A DNA stretch of 64,000 nucleotides from Campylorhamphus procurvoides. Taxonomy: Eukaryota; Chordata; Aves; Passeriformes; Dendrocolaptidae. Where the stretch lies: NCBI GenBank assembly GCA_013396655.1, contig WBMV01004887.1, positions 935,978-999,977 of the forward strand. Direction: 5' to 3'. Positions 38,401 through 53,400 of the stretch are shown here, piece by piece. The position numbers were made by a program, and so were the translations under genes. Positions within the stretch are counted from its first letter, which is position 1; each line of letters begins with the position of its first letter. The notes beneath the pieces were generated by a model. The model was not told the origin of the DNA. It made no database searches and worked only from the letters and a program-made list of their open reading frames with translations.

Positions 38401-41400
38401 CCAAGATGAGTGGCAGCAGTATGTGTTCTGCCCACCTCGGCAAATTGGAGGGGCAAAGCCCATATCCTAATTTTTCTGCAAGATACGGAGGGAGGCAACC
38501 AAATAGAAGGAGGTGTGGAGAACTATTGCAGCTGAGCATTGAAATGCAACAGCTGGCTGCCTTTGCAAAGAGGAAGAGAAAGGAGATGTAGGAATTGCTT
38601 TTTATGCTCTGGAGGATGTTTCCTGGGTTCAGGCCGTAGGGTGCAAGGGCAGAAGTTGTTGGCATATGTGCCCTGGGGCACCTTGAGTCACAGAGGATCC
38701 TCTTTGAAGCAATGACCTGGAGATGAGGACAGGACACAGTGATTTTTTTTTTATTTTTTTTGCAGCCAGAAAATTTCACAGACTTGTGCCCTATAAAAGC
38801 AGCAGAAAGATTTGGACTGCATTGTTGGGATGTATTATACGATGAAGGACAGAGTGCCTTACACCAGACCTGTACTTGTGCTAAAGTAGCTATTTTAGAA
38901 ATCCAGCCTCGGGTTAAGATGCTCTCTCATTGTGAATTTGGAAGTGTCCTTGTTAAAGCTTTTCTGTGATTAAATATCCCCAAAGTTAACATTTTGCACC
39001 TCATTACTTCCATGAGCATATAGCTTCTGCTTTCCACCTCTGAGGCTTGCTATGCTTCTGTCAGCCTGATTTAGAGATCCTTATAAAACCCAGCAGGATG
39101 ACTGCTGCCAGGGTCTTGTTTAATTCCAGCCACACTGTGCTCTAAATCATAAGTAGAGACTAGAAACCTGCCAGCAGCTTCTTGATTCTCAAGGTCCCAC
39201 TGCTTTTTTTTTATGACCATAAAATTTGCTGCACAAAACCATTTAGAAACCAAGCTTTGCCTTTCCATGCTCTGACCGAAGGACATGAATGTGTTTAACG
39301 TGCTTTTTTCAGATGGCCATCCTATTCCCCACCCTGCCTTGTGTTCATTTCCTCTCCTGTTCCCTCTCTCACTTGTCTCCATCTCTTTGCCGAAGCAGAT
39401 GGTGCTGAACCAAACTCCAGCAAGCTTCTGGGTGTTCCACTGACAGAGGAGCCACAGCAGAGGCTCAAGTGGCAGGCTCATCTGGAATTCACACACAACC
39501 ATGATGTGGGCGACCTAACCTGGGACAAAATTGAGGTCACCCTACCTCATTCAGACAAGCTGCGCTCCCTGGTGCTAGCTGGCATCCCACATAGCATGAG
39601 GCCACAGGTGAGAGTGCTGCCTCTTCTGGGCAGGTGCTCCTGCCTGGAGTAAGAGATAGTGGAGTGAGATCTCTTGGTTGAAAGGGTGTCAGATTGTGGC
39701 TTTCTGTGGCTGAGTGACTCTTCCTGTCTCTGTTCCCCTTGTCCCCCAGCTGTGGATGCGCCTTTCAGGGGCTTTGCAGAAGAAGAGGAACTCAGAGATG
39801 ACATATCGGGATATCGTGAAAAACAGCTCTAATGATGAAACCATTGCTGCCAAACAGGTTGGAGATACTTCCTTTTGCTGAGTGGGGAGGAGGACAACAT
39901 TAGCTTTGTGACAAGGAAGGGGCATCTGCCTGACACCTGCAGCAGGGACAGTTGAGAGGACATGTGGTTCAATCCTGCTAAATCTTAATCCTGTGAGGCG
40001 TATTTCTGCTTTGTTTTGTTGGAATAGCAGCTGTGCTGCTCTGCTCCTTCCTAGGACAGCAGGGAGGGGGTTTGACCCATGCTATTTGTAGGCTAGAAAA
40101 CAGTGCTGTAGTTGCATCTCAGCAAACTTTTTGGTATTCATTGAGGGAAGTGAAGGGTGAAGGGCTGACAGATGCACCTCTGTTGAGGTTGCGGCAGCTG
40201 CTTCCAGGGCTTGTCTTTGTTCCCCCAAACAGAAGGTCTCTGAACCCTAATAAGACTGTTAAAAGGTCTCCTCAGGGTGTTTTCTCTCTTCCATTGACCT
40301 CTCCCTTTTGTGGGAGGAGGGAAAGGCAAAAGAAACTTGAGATCTGCACATCTTAACCTCTCACCAACAAGCTAGGTTCAAAATGGTTGGAAGGAGAAAC
40401 CATACTGCTCAAGGTTGATCTGTAGGTTCATCACCTCCATGTCCTTTCACAGATGTGGCCAGGTTGTTGTTTTTTCTCTGGAATAGATTTTTTTGTAAGC
40501 CTTGCTTGAAATCCAAGCAGATGAAATTTCCAACTAGTGTGCTTACTATTGTCAGTGGTAAAATAGGGACTGAGTTTGGACAAGTATTTCTTGGGACAGC
40601 AAGTCACTGTCTGCACTGGCATTTTCCTACATGTCAGTGAAGGTTGTTAAACTGACTCAGGTGCTCAGACAGAGCCAGTCTTTGGTGCCTGAGGACTTCC
40701 AGATGGGTGTGGGGTGGCAGAGTTCCCTGAAGCAGGGGACCATGGGGAAGCACAGATAGCAGAAGGCAGTTGTTCTGATGCTGCAAGCTGACTCTGTCCT
40801 TGTTTTTGGCTGACAGATTGAAAAGGACTTGCTACGCACAATGCCCAGCAATGCCTGCTTCTCCAACATGAATAGTATCGGAGTGCCACGGCTGCGCAGG
40901 ATACTACGGGGACTTGCCTGGCTCTACCCAGATATTGGATATTGTCAGGGCACTGGCATGGTAACCTGCTTTCAGAATATCTTTATGTTAGGCATTCGTT
41001 TGTGTGTGTGGTCGCAACACCAGAGTAAATGATTTGAGGTAGTGCTGTTTGGTACTGTGGTCTTCACAGGAGCTGAAGAGAAATCCCTTCCACATGTAAT
41101 ACTTCTAGGGAAGGGAGAGCAGAGTAGCACCACATAGCCAAAGATATGGAATAATTCAATCCATCTGTTGGGGAGGGTGCAGGCAGTACACTGAGGAGAA
41201 ATCCCTTCAGTGGAGGCTCCAGGAGAGCTCCTGCAGAAGGAAGATTTTTGTCACCTAGATACTGGTTCATCTGTCCATGTGAGAAGGTGGGGGAAGAGTT
41301 CTGCTTCTCTTAGGGTATGCAGTTTTTCTTCCTTCAAAATCCTAGGTGGCTGCTTCTCTGCTGCTCTTCTTGGAGGAGGAAGATGCCTTCTGGATGATGT

Positions 41401-44400
41401 GTGCTATCATCGAAGAATTGGTCCCTGCCTCCTACTTCAGTACCACTCTCATGGGTGTGCAGACAGACCAGCGTGTCCTGCGACAGCTCATCGTTCAGTA
41501 CTTGCCTCGCCTGGACAAGCTGCTTCAGGAACATGACATTGGTAAAAGTGTGCCCTAGCATTCTTGCCAGGGGGACCTGCAAAGACTGCTGTTCTCTTTT
41601 CATAAAGGCAGAGCAGCAGGGAGAGGAGCAAGCCTCCTGACCCTGGAAGAAATGTGTGGAGGACAGCCCTTAAAATCAGTCTTCGCTGGTTGACTGACTT
41701 CTGTTGTGATTCTTTTCCATATTTGTATTCACAGAGCTCTCCTTGATCACCTTGCACTGGTTCCTCACCTCTTTTGCTAGTGTTGTCCACATCAAGCTGC
41801 TGCTGCGTATTTGGGACCTCTTCTTCTATGAGGGCTCTCTGGTGCTGTTCCAAGTCACTTTGGGCATGCTTAGTATGAAGGTGATTCCCCAATCCTCTTC
41901 CTCGTTTATAGTACTTCAGTGTTTAATTCTAAGATTTAGGGGCAGGAAGGTTTTGTATCCACTTGCTGTATGTGGTTTGGAAATGTGCCAGGGAAGATGA
42001 CTTCCTGCTGTCTTCAGAACTGGAGGCTGTGAAAAATTTCTAAGGCACTTCACATAATTTAGGGGTTGCTGTTTCCTGTGCATACCTCATTTGTTGCCCC
42101 ATAATTAAACCTCATCAGCTGCCCCTTTCTATTCAATCTAGATCCCAGCCTGTGGGTTCATCTTACCGAAACCAAGATACCTCTTGATTTTACACAGTCT
42201 GTGAGGAGAGATAGAAAGCCGAATTTGTGATCGTCTGAGAAGCTTTGGATGACACTGTTGAATGCTCTAAGAGATGAGCATTGTCCTGACTGCATTTGAT
42301 CTGATTGGCCTATATTTAACAGACTGATCTTTTCCTTTTTATGTGAGAAACAATTTTATATTCAGTTTGCTGTGTGAAGGGCAAGGAAGATCCTGCTGGG
42401 AGTAAGAAGGTGTGGAGCACAGTTTGCCATGGTAGTTTGCTCTCTAGGTGTGTGAGGCTGAGCATCTTCCATTCTCTTATCTCCAGCAAGATCCCTGCTG
42501 TGCCCAGTCCTAGTGGTTGGTGCAGAATAGGTTTGGTTTTGTTTTTCTTTGCTGATTTGATTTCATTTCAAGGATGAATGCTGTGATTCAGAAAAAATAT
42601 CAGCTAGAATCCTAGGAGGAGAGTGCAGTAGAGCAGTAAAAGATGCTGCCCCACTCTCAAAAGTAGCTTGGACTTTTCCTGCTGAAGTTTTTTGTATGAA
42701 ATTGTCTAGTTGTACCTGCCAGGCTGTACACTGAATGTAAAACTGCATCTTAGCAGCCTCAAGAGCACAGCTGTCATGTTCACTGCTCTGTGTGCCAAAC
42801 GTTCCTGTGTCGTTGCAGGAGGATGAGCTAATCCAGTCGGAGAACTCGGCCTCAATCTTCAACACACTGTCAGACATCCCCAGTCAGATTGAAGACGCCG
42901 ACGTGCTGCTGCGGGAGGCCATGCGCGTGGCTGGCTCCTTGACAGACGTGGCAGTGGAGACCCAGCGCCGCAAGCACTTGGCCTACCTCATTGCTGAGCA
43001 AGGGCAGCTGCTCAACTCCAGCACCACTGTCAACAATTTATCCAAAGTGAGTGCACAGCTCTTGCCTGCCTCTGCTGCTCCATTCTTACCATTCCCTTAC
43101 ATATTCCCACCCTGTTTCTGTTTGTAAGAGGTCCTCCTCTTTGAGAGGACTTTTGGCTCCAGGATAATTGTCATCTAGTGGAGAAAAGGTATTGAGAAAC
43201 TGGAGGAAGGTCTATACTAATGAAATGCTGCCAGACGTGTCTTGGTTGATAAATACCCAGATGAAAAAGATACTGGCATTGATTGTAATTATCATGAATG
43301 AGAGTTATGATGAAATGCAATGCATTTCATTAATGGAAACTAAAAGGAACAACATATGTTTTTTGGCAGAATTTCCTTGAAGCACACAGACAGTAGGAAC
43401 TGGATTTAATCCATTAGTAAGAAACTACAGTAATATAACCTTGTAAGGCAGAGTCAGAAAACAGCAACAGCCACCTTTGAGAAGCTGAATAAAAAATGCA
43501 CCTGTGTTTAATCTTGGACTAAAATCTGCAATTGCAGACATGACACTCCTGCAATTCTAAAATGTAGTAGTCATCCAGGTAGAAATTTATATACAACTAC
43601 AAATGTAACTGCTTTCAGCAACAAATAAAATTAAAATTATTCACATGAATCGTGGTTGATTCTTGAACTTCAATTATGCTTTCATAATAATTAAGCTATA
43701 AATAACCTGATGCACATGGAACAGATCAAGGCAAGTGGAGCTGATTCATTGTATTATGACTGGAACAACTCCTGTCTAAAATTGCCATTTCACTTGCCTG
43801 TCCCTTCTAGTGGTAATTATCAGGACCCTTTACCCAGAGATGACGGGTGTGGAGGGTTTCTTTATTTTATTTCTGAAATCTCTCCTAATGTGTGCACTTT
43901 GTTTTCTCTCTCCCATTCCCCCAGATTGTGCGGCGCAGGACTCAGCGCAGGAAATCTGGCATCACCTCTCTGCTTTTTGGTAAGGACAGCCCTGTGCCCT
44001 TCATGTGCTCTTGATGGCTGTTGCAGCCTAGAAGGGAGGGGAGTAGCAAAGCAGGGAAACACTGGGACTGAGGAATTGGAGAGAAGGGAGCTACAACTGA
44101 AGGATGAGAGGGAAAAAGTGCTGTTTACTACTTGCTTCCTCTGAACTGAGCTCAGAAAGTAAATTTTAGGTTAGACAGTCTATGAATGGTGACCAGCAGC
44201 AGGTGCAGCTCAGCCCAGTTGTAATGTCCTTCCTGCACTGACGCATTTTCTGGCAGACCATATGCAATCTACAGGCTGGATGTGGTATTTTCCTGATCTT
44301 ATTCTGCTTAGTTCAGGAACATCTCTGAAGATCTGAAACAGGGCAGGATGTCCAGTGTGTCAACCATCATAATTTAGAAACGCAAATATTATGTTTCCCC

Positions 44401-47400
44401 TTAATTATTCTGAGAGTTCAATGTTGTGAACACTTTTGAGTCTTAAGTTTCTTCACTTATGAGCTAAGCCAAAATATGTCCAGAAGGCACACACAATCAG
44501 AATAGGTTTTGCATGGGTTTAACACTAACTTATTTCTTTGACTCCCTAAGAGTCCTTTCTTCTGTAAGCCTTACTGTCATCACCATCCTTGCAACTGGTT
44601 AGCTTTCTTGAAGTTGCCACATGTCACCACAGGAATTGTTTTTCCGGAAGAAGACAACATACTGAATTCACAGGGTTCAAGCAATGTTCCTGTTGTGGTT
44701 GAAATGGCATGAAAAAAATCTAAAACTGGGTTTTAGTGGTCTTTTCAGAGAAGAGCTTTTATGATGTTCTCCAGGAAACTCATATATTGCCACAGGCTTC
44801 CTACAAACACATAGAGCATTACATGTAAAAATTATGGTAGAACAGCAACGAAGCTGTAAAGTCAAGCATGCAGAAGTGAAGAAACACAGGAAAGTTGCTT
44901 GAGCAACCTAAAATCAGATGTTATCATACGGTCAGTACAGACTGAACTGGCTGGGAGCTTGGCTGCCACATGCATCCTTCTTGTATATCAGGTAGTCTCT
45001 TTGACTGTGTTTGAGTATTTCTGTGATGGTGATAGTGAGTTATACACATACACAAAGATAAAGTTTCAGTTCGAACTTCAAAATATGTCAGTGGTAGAAA
45101 ATTTAAAATGTTGGTTAAAACCAGAATGGGAAACTTCAGCCCAAGTGAGAGGAAGGATGTGATAAATTCACTGTATACTGGGAACTAAAGATCAAACAGT
45201 GTAAAATATGATGCTTGTGATAGTTCCTGTCTAGAACTGGTACTTAGCCTTCATCTGGAAGGGAATGAGAATTTACCCAGAGCTTAATTCACCCTAGAGT
45301 GGATGCAGATGTAGTAGCAAGTTGGACAGGAGTCATGGAAGTGCAGGAGCACTGTTTAGAAGAGACATCCCGGTGTCTGTGTTCCAGCGTCCCCTGCTCA
45401 AAACCATGGTCATGCTAGATCAGGTCAGCCAGGGCTTTCTCTAGCTGAGATTCAGGGAGTTGAAACAGGTTTCCAATGAAGAATTAGAAAGAAAGGAAAA
45501 GTAATTCTGTGAAGAGCAAAATGTGTGTGTTACCCTTTTCCTGTTGGATGGGCATTGCAACAGTGGAATGCAGGAGAGCTAGTCCTTCTCTGCACAACTG
45601 TGCAGGCTCAAAGTAGAGCCTCCTCACATGTGGCTGGTCACGCACTGGTTTTCTGTTTGGAAATGTGTGTGCAGTCATGTTGAGTGCAGTGAGGTGAATC
45701 TGGTGGCAACACCAGTAGCTTTCCTCCATACTGTCTGCATTCTGAGGGGCAGAGCGTGGAACTTGCTTCCCATGTGTCCTACTTCTGTTTGGGTGGGATT
45801 GACCTGAATGCAGAGGAAGAGCATGGTGTTTTGGCCAGATGGGACTGAATGATGACAGAAAGAATTGGTGACCTATGTAAATGAGGGCAGCCCACAGAGC
45901 TAGTGTGGCTGTGGTTTAGTTTCTTCTTTAGTTGCAGTCTATTTTAATAGCACAAATTTTCTGGGAATCCCTGATGTCTACGTGATCACCTGTCTATTTA
46001 CAATCTTTGTACCTCTGAACCTGTAGTGAGAGTTCATGCATGCTCTATTTCCTACCCCTGGCCACAGAGGAGGAGATTTTGTTTGTTTTTTGTTGATTGA
46101 ACTGGGCCTAAGTACGCTCTACAGTTTTCCTAGCTTAGAAGCAAAGTTCAGTTTTCTCTAAACATTTGTGTGGCTGATTCTCTAATAATTTAATTCAGTA
46201 AAAAAAACTTACAAAAATAATTTTAAATCTAATTTTGTGCTTCTATTTATGTTCCTAAAATCTGTGTCTTCAATTAGGATCACATGATTAAAAGATACTG
46301 TTAGTCACTTTTCAATAAGTAGAAGTTTAATCTGTATATAGCTGTTGCAGTAGCTGTATAATTCAGACCAGCCTTTATTCATAGTGTTTTCTACAATGTT
46401 GTTAGAAGATAAGCAGGGTACTAATTTACTAGCCAGTTATTTACTTGTGTCCTGAATAAAAGCTGTGTTTGTATAAATACCGGAGTTCAGTGAAATATTC
46501 CTTGGTTTAAATCTTGACTTTGTTAATCAAGCTACCACATCTTCAATATATTAAAGATAGAGCAAAAATAGATGTATGAAAATACATTCTGAATTTTAAA
46601 CTGATTTTTCAGAAAAAGAAGTAAATGGTTACTTGTTCCCAAACATCATGCACCCAGTATGTAAGGCATTCAGATACATTAACTGTCTAAAGAATCAATA
46701 CCCTTAGATATCTTTCTGCATTAAGTAATAGAGATAGGCTGTCAGAACTCCTGGGGGAGTTAGTGACAATTGAAAGATGCTTTGGTAACTTTAACTTTGT
46801 CCTTATGGCCATTTCTATACACCCCAATCTTGAAATCTGGCTCTTAGGGTAGCTGAGGTCTTAAGCAGGTGGCTCTGACTTCCAGACTGGCACAGGAAAG
46901 TGGGCTGTCTTGGTTTTTCAAATCTCTTTCAAGACTCAGTGAAGATTATGCTCTCAGCCTGTGAGTTATACAAATATCAGAAGCAGTTCAACCAAAAGCT
47001 AATTCAATTTCAAGTGACTTCCAGTTGAAGAGAATTACTACAAGTTTCACAGTTTTGTGTCCCACCATTAAGCCAACTAGACACTTTTCTAAAGTAGTAC
47101 CTTGGTATACTGAGTTTCCTAGGCAGATCAGAAATGACATCTTCAAGTTCCATAGGTGGTTTGAAATACCAGCTCCTTAAAATTTGATCTGGTCAAATTG
47201 GTGTTTGCTATCTACATTATTGAATAGATTGGCAATAAGTACCTGCCTTAGTGTAGGCACTTCTGGCATCAGGCTTTTTTGATTTCTGCGGAACCAGTGA
47301 TTTCTAATGTTAAAAGAAAATGAATACCTTGTACTTGTTTTCCTTTCCCTGCCTTCTCTCTGGCTGCATGGGCTCCACCAGGGGATGACGATCTGGAGGC

Positions 47401-50400
47401 ACTGAAAGCCAAGAACATCAAGCAGACTGAGCTGGTGGCTGACCTGCGTGAGGCCATTCTCCAGGTGGCACGGCACTTCCAGTGTGTGGATCCCAAGAAC
47501 TGCAGCATTGTGAGTGGAAAAAGCTCAATATTCACTGCTGTGTGATCCAGGCATGAGTGCTGAGCGTCCGCCACAGGACAAGACTGTTCAAATGCTTCTG
47601 AAGCGTGGGCTTGAGGAAGAACATGCCAGGTGTAGCGGGTGGAGGGTGAGGCTTACTTAACCCATTCCTGGTGAAGGAGGGCTGGGATGTTGTTTGCCGG
47701 CTAGGAGCAGGAAAAGGTTTGGGAATGGGTGTGCAAGCCTTGGCAGATCACCTGGGAGTCACCTGTTGCTTTCCATTCCTCTCTGCTCTCATCTTCTTGC
47801 ATGCTAGGATCTGACTCCAGATTACAGCATGGAGAGCCACCAGCGGGACCACGAGAACTACGTGGCCTGTTCCCGCAACCGGCGCCGGCGCGCCAAGGCT
47901 CTGCTGGACTTCGAGCGCCACGATGACGATGAGCTGGGCTTCCGCAAGAACGACATCATCACGGTGCGTCAGCCCGCGCGACAGGGCAGGGCAGGGCCAG
48001 GCAGCCCAGCTTGTTTGCAGTGCTGCGCTACCCCTTCTGCAAGGAAAGAAGGGAGCAGATAAGCTCAGAGCCCAAGGGAGGCAACTGGTGTTTTGGGGGG
48101 TGCCTGAGGGTGGGGCAGTACGTTCCTGCGAGTGTTGTCTTGTGGGTCATTCTCACTGCAACCACTAAATTTCTTTCCTGGCTGTCTTACGGCTGTGCAA
48201 AAGACAGATTTGATCCAACCTGAGTCCTGGTTTAACACTGCTCACTGAGCTGTGGTAAGACTGTAAAAGCATCCATTTTCATTTTAGCTGTGGCAGTCCC
48301 ATCTGGAACTGGGGAGAACAACAGTAGCATTGTGTTTGCAGTAGCTTTGTGCCCTTGAAGGCACCAGGCCACATGAAAAGAGAACATTGACAAAACAGTT
48401 GAGAAGAAAGTAGTTTGTCACTATGAACAACCAGGCATCTACAGCCCTCCTGCCACTGCACTCTCCTCAACCAGTGTTTTCCCCTTCCTGTTTTTCAGAT
48501 CATTTCCCAGAAGGATGAGCACTGTTGGGTGGGAGAGCTGAATGGACTGAGAGGTGAGAACAGGATGGGTTACAGTGGGGGGAGTAGGGTCTGGATGCAG
48601 AGCATCCATTCATCCACAGCAACTGCTCTGGTACGTTTGCAGCAAAGGCTCTGCCAGGTACCCAGAGTATCTGCCAGAGGCAAAAGAAATGTTAAAGCAC
48701 AGTGTGAGAGCAGTCATGCAGCAGTGACCTGGTTACTTCTTGCGAACAGGAGGTTTAGACTCCGTCTTTCTGGCACAGGGTGGTTGGGTGCATGTCATCA
48801 CTGCTGCATGTGGGCAGTGTCCGTAATTGACTCCTCGTGCAGTTGCCTTAATTACTGTGATTTTGAGGCCACTCGCTTCCTTCTTTGGAGTTGGGCCCTG
48901 TGAATTCTGATTTATTCTCAACTCCCACTGGGCTCTCTATTGGGGTTTCTGAGTGTCTTTGTCAGGCTTATATGTTTGTCCACTCTTTGTAGGTTGGTTT
49001 CCTGCAAAATTTGTGGAGATCTTGGATGAGCGGAGTAAAGAGGTAATAAAAAAGCCTCACAACCACAGAAAACTCCCCACATTAAAAAAACCAGTTACAA
49101 CTGAAAAAACACAGACAAAAGGAGCCATTTATTTCCCTCCTTCGGTCTGTTTGCTCTCTCTAGCTATTGAATGCTTTGTGGTGTGGTTCAGCAGCTTATC
49201 TTCCTAAGCCTGTTTGCTCAACTTCCTCATGCTGACCAAATGGAGAATAAGGGCCCCAGAGGGCTGCCAGGGCAGCCTGTGTGGGATGCCTGAGTTTGCA
49301 AAGACTCTAGAGGTGAACCTTGAGAAAGCAGGAGGCAGGTAGGCAGGAGGATTCTATGGGCAGTGTTTGTCTTCTCCCTGCTGCCTGTGTTTTTTTTGTC
49401 CTTTGAAGTTGTGCCTGTGGCTCCTGCTTGTGCTCTGTGGCCATGGCAGTGAATTCTCCACAGATAGCTGTGCCCAAGAGGGCATTCTGTCTCAGTTCCT
49501 CTCACAGCTGGCAATGGTGAAATACCACCTACCTAGAGCAGATACCTCAATATGTCCCCAGGGCTGAGGTAATGGGTAGGAGACAAACCTCATCAGCTGT
49601 TGACCTAAGCAATTTTCAGGGGAAATGGAGAGGGCCCTGTTCTCCCTATTCTTCTCAGCATTTGAAGAGTGAGGAAGAGCTTCAAAGGCTGACCCAAAGC
49701 CCCCAGAGGGATGTCCCTGTTGACATCTCACTTGCTTTCTCACCCCTTCTCAGGGCTGATTCCTTAGGTGCAGATCACCTCTCTGTGTATAAACATGCCC
49801 TGTACTGCTGAGCATTTCTCCTCCTAACTGTGGAAACAGAGAGGATCTCACTCATGGGATTGTTAACAGAGTGTCAGGGTTATACCTCAAAGAGGTGTAC
49901 CCCCCCCAGAGACCCTCAGTACAAGCCCCTCTCTGTTCCTTAGCTCAGTCAGCCTCATACCAAACTGCAGTGGTTCCTGTGTGCTGACTGCTGCCAGGAT
50001 GGTGCTGGGGTCACCTCTATGGTCTCCTGGGCACCACCAAAGCACAAAGATCCTGGTGTCCCAGCAGACCCTCAGGCAGCAGCACAGAACATGGTGCCTT
50101 ATGCAAGCACATAAGAGGTAAAGGAGCAGGGAGGGGTGGCTGGCACTTGGGAGTGGAACTGATCTGTGCAGGAAAGGTGTAGGTGAGTGGACCACCTCTG
50201 TGCTCCAGCCCCTCACCAGTCTGCTGAAAGCTGGCTCTTCATGTTCCTCAGTACTCCATCGCTGGAGATGACTCAGTCACAGAAGGAGTGACGGACTTGG
50301 TGCGAGGAACCCTCTGTCCAGCCTTGAAGTCCATATTTGAACATGGACTGAAGAAGCCATCTCTGCTGGGAGGGCCCTGCCACCCTTGGCTGTTCATTGA

Positions 50401-53400
50401 GGAGGTGAGATGTCCCAGTTTCCTTTGTGGGGCAGTGCTGCCAGAGGGCTGAGGTGAGGGAGTCGTAGGGCAGAGTGTGCTGACTGTCCCTCTGCTCCTC
50501 TAGGCTGCAAGCCGGGAAGTGGAACGGGACTTTGACTCTGTGTATTCTCGCCTCGTGCTCTGCAAGACTTACAGGTAAGGCCACTCAAGTCACACCAAGT
50601 GGCAGGTCTGTGCCCTGCCCCTGTGGCTCATCAAACTGATGCTGCTCTCCCCTTGGGAAGGGTCATGGTACGCCCCATCCTCCTGTGGGTGTGGTGTCAG
50701 CAGGCTGTTGTACCAGTGCTGATGTGGGGCTGGCAGTGCCTCTTGTCCCCTTCCCTGGGCTCCTGTCTTTGGTCTGGATCTGTATCTTGCTCCCTCGCCT
50801 GTGGGCTTGGCAGTAGCAAGAGAGCTGTTGTGGTATAAAGCAGGAAAGGCCTGCATGTGTCCAGGATGGTTCTGGAGGTAGCTGAATCTCTGCTGTGATC
50901 CTTACAGGCTTGATGAAGATGGCAAAGTCCTCACTCCAGAGGAGCTGCTTTACCGGGTGAGTGCTGCTCTGAGCCCACTGAGCCCAGCTCCTGCTTTCAG
51001 GAAGTTTCCTGTGGAGGCTGCTGAGGAAAGATGCTTGACAGTCTCACAGACCTTCCCTTAGCCCCTCTGTTGCTAGCAGGTGGCACTGGTGAGAGTGGGA
51101 GCTCTGGGGAGGACAGCATTTGGCTGTTGCTGAAATGGCTGCCCAGTGGTAACCACATCTTCCCTCCCTGCAGGCAGTTCAGGCTGTGAACATGACACAT
51201 GATGCTGCACATGCACAGATGGACGTGAAGCTTCGTTCTCTCATCTGTGTTGGACTAAAGTGAGTCATCTGGCCCTTACACCCTCAGCATTGTACGTGCA
51301 AGGAGCTTGGGAAGGGACAGAGTGGGTTTAAGGGCAGCAAGAGTTTCAATCTGACTTAGGCCACAGGGTCTTTTTTCCCCCTCTCACTGAAACCGCTGTG
51401 TGGGACTTGCTCCTTGTTCATTGTGCTGGCCTCAATCCTAGCTGGAAGAAGTAGCTCCTGTCACCTGGAGTGGCTCACACAATTTTACTGGGTTCTCACT
51501 GGGGATGGGACTGTGGGTTGGAGTCAAGGCTTGGGCTGAAAACAGACTATCCCAAAGGGATAAGGCTTCTTTCCCTGACTTCAGCTGAGTAACGTGCCTC
51601 TACCGTGTTGCTGCAGCGAGCAGGTGCTGCATTTGTGGCTGGAGGTGCTGTGCTCGAGCCTGCAGACCGTGGAGAAGTGGTTCCATCCCTGGTCATTCCT
51701 GCGCAGTCCCGGCTGGGTGCAGATCAAATGTGAGCTGAGGTAAGTGTCCCTATGGGCCTTGCCAGGGTCTGGAATGGATTTCCTCCTCTGCACAAGGTCG
51801 CCCTTGCTGTGGCTGGGTTTGGGCCCTCTTTAGTGTGTCACAGCATGGGCTGCTCAGGGATTTCCTTCCATGTGCTGGGGCAGCAGCAGCTCTTTAGATG
51901 TTAACGTGAGGCACTGTGCCTGCCTGAGACAGGAGCAGAGCTTGGCTGCTGGGGACCTGTTGTGACAAGCAGGTAGCCTTTGCCTGCCAGCAAATTCGTG
52001 CTGTGTCCTGCACCTACTCTGATGGAGAGACTGCCTTTTCTATGCCATGTCCTCTGCCAGCCACCGTAAGTCCAGGCAGGGTACAGGGAATATGCTAGGG
52101 AGACGATTGGACTGTCATTGGCTGCGAAGGAGTTGGTCATCGACTGACTCCCTGGTTAAGCAATGTCAGGGACTGAAAGCAGCTTTAGTGCCTGAGCTCA
52201 TACAAAGCACATCACTTGGAGCCCAGTGCACACATCCATAAGTGTACTGCTGGTCCTCCTGCACTCTGCAAAGCTAGGTGAAGTCCAGGGAGCTGGAGCA
52301 CAAATACCCTGCCATCACCACTGCTCCAGCATGGTTGCTGCTGCTGTTTTGTGGGAACTGGCTTTTGTCTGCACCACCCAGTTGCCTCTGGCCCCAGTGG
52401 GAGCATCTGTGGCCAGAGCAGGCCTGTATGTAGACACCTCAGAGTGCCCTGTTCTCCTTGCACTGCCGCTGAAGGGGAGGGGGCTCCCTCCACCGCTGTG
52501 CTGCGTGTCCTGTGGCTGCTTTCTCACAGCATGGGGGCAGTGCCAGTTCACAGCCGAAGGACCAAGTGGGACTGACTCATGTCTTACGTCATCCTTGCCC
52601 CAGCCAGCAAGGGAGCTCCCCATGCCAACTCCTTGCAGCACTTCTACATGGGAGTCAGGACACTTCACTTACTCAAGGGAGAGAGAGGGAGAGGGGGCTG
52701 CAGAAATTCTGAGGTGCTACTGGCAGAGGTCTGCTTTCTAGAGAGTGAACCTGCAAGCCCCTTTGCCAGCTGCATGCAGCCCTTATCCAGGCGTGTCTGT
52801 AGTCCCTCAAAGCCCAGGGCTGCCCCTGCCTCCCTGTGCTGCTGTTCTGGGCTCTCTAGAGGCTGCACTTGAGTCACATCTTCAAGCTTCTCTTCCCAGC
52901 CTGGGCCTGGCAGGATGTGAAGCCCAGAGAGGAGGGGGAAATGGGGAATGAGTGACTGTTGCTGTGTTTTCAACACTATCCAACAAGGAATTTCATTCTT
53001 ATAAGCTTAGTGGCGTGCCAGGACAAGCTGAGGGGGGAGTGCATTTGTGTGCCTGGGGGCAGCAGTTGAGGGCACAGGCTGGAGGTGTGATCTGGGTAGG
53101 TGGGTATGTTTTACCATTGCTCTCTTCTGTTTCCATTGCAGGGTCCTCTGCAAATTTGCCTTCAGCCTCTCTCAGGACTGGGAGCTGCCAATAAAGAGGG
53201 AGGTAAGTAGGTGGCATCTCTCATCCTCTCACTCAGCCATGGGCTTTGCTTACTGCCTCCCTTTTCCCAGCCTCAGCCCCCCAGCTGGGGCAGAGGGAAA
53301 CGGCAGGCCCCCCCTTCCCTGGTGCTCTCCAAACCGCAGGGCCTCTCCCTGCTTCAGCTGTGCAAAGATGGGAAGTGCAGAAGGCTGCTCTGTCTGGGTG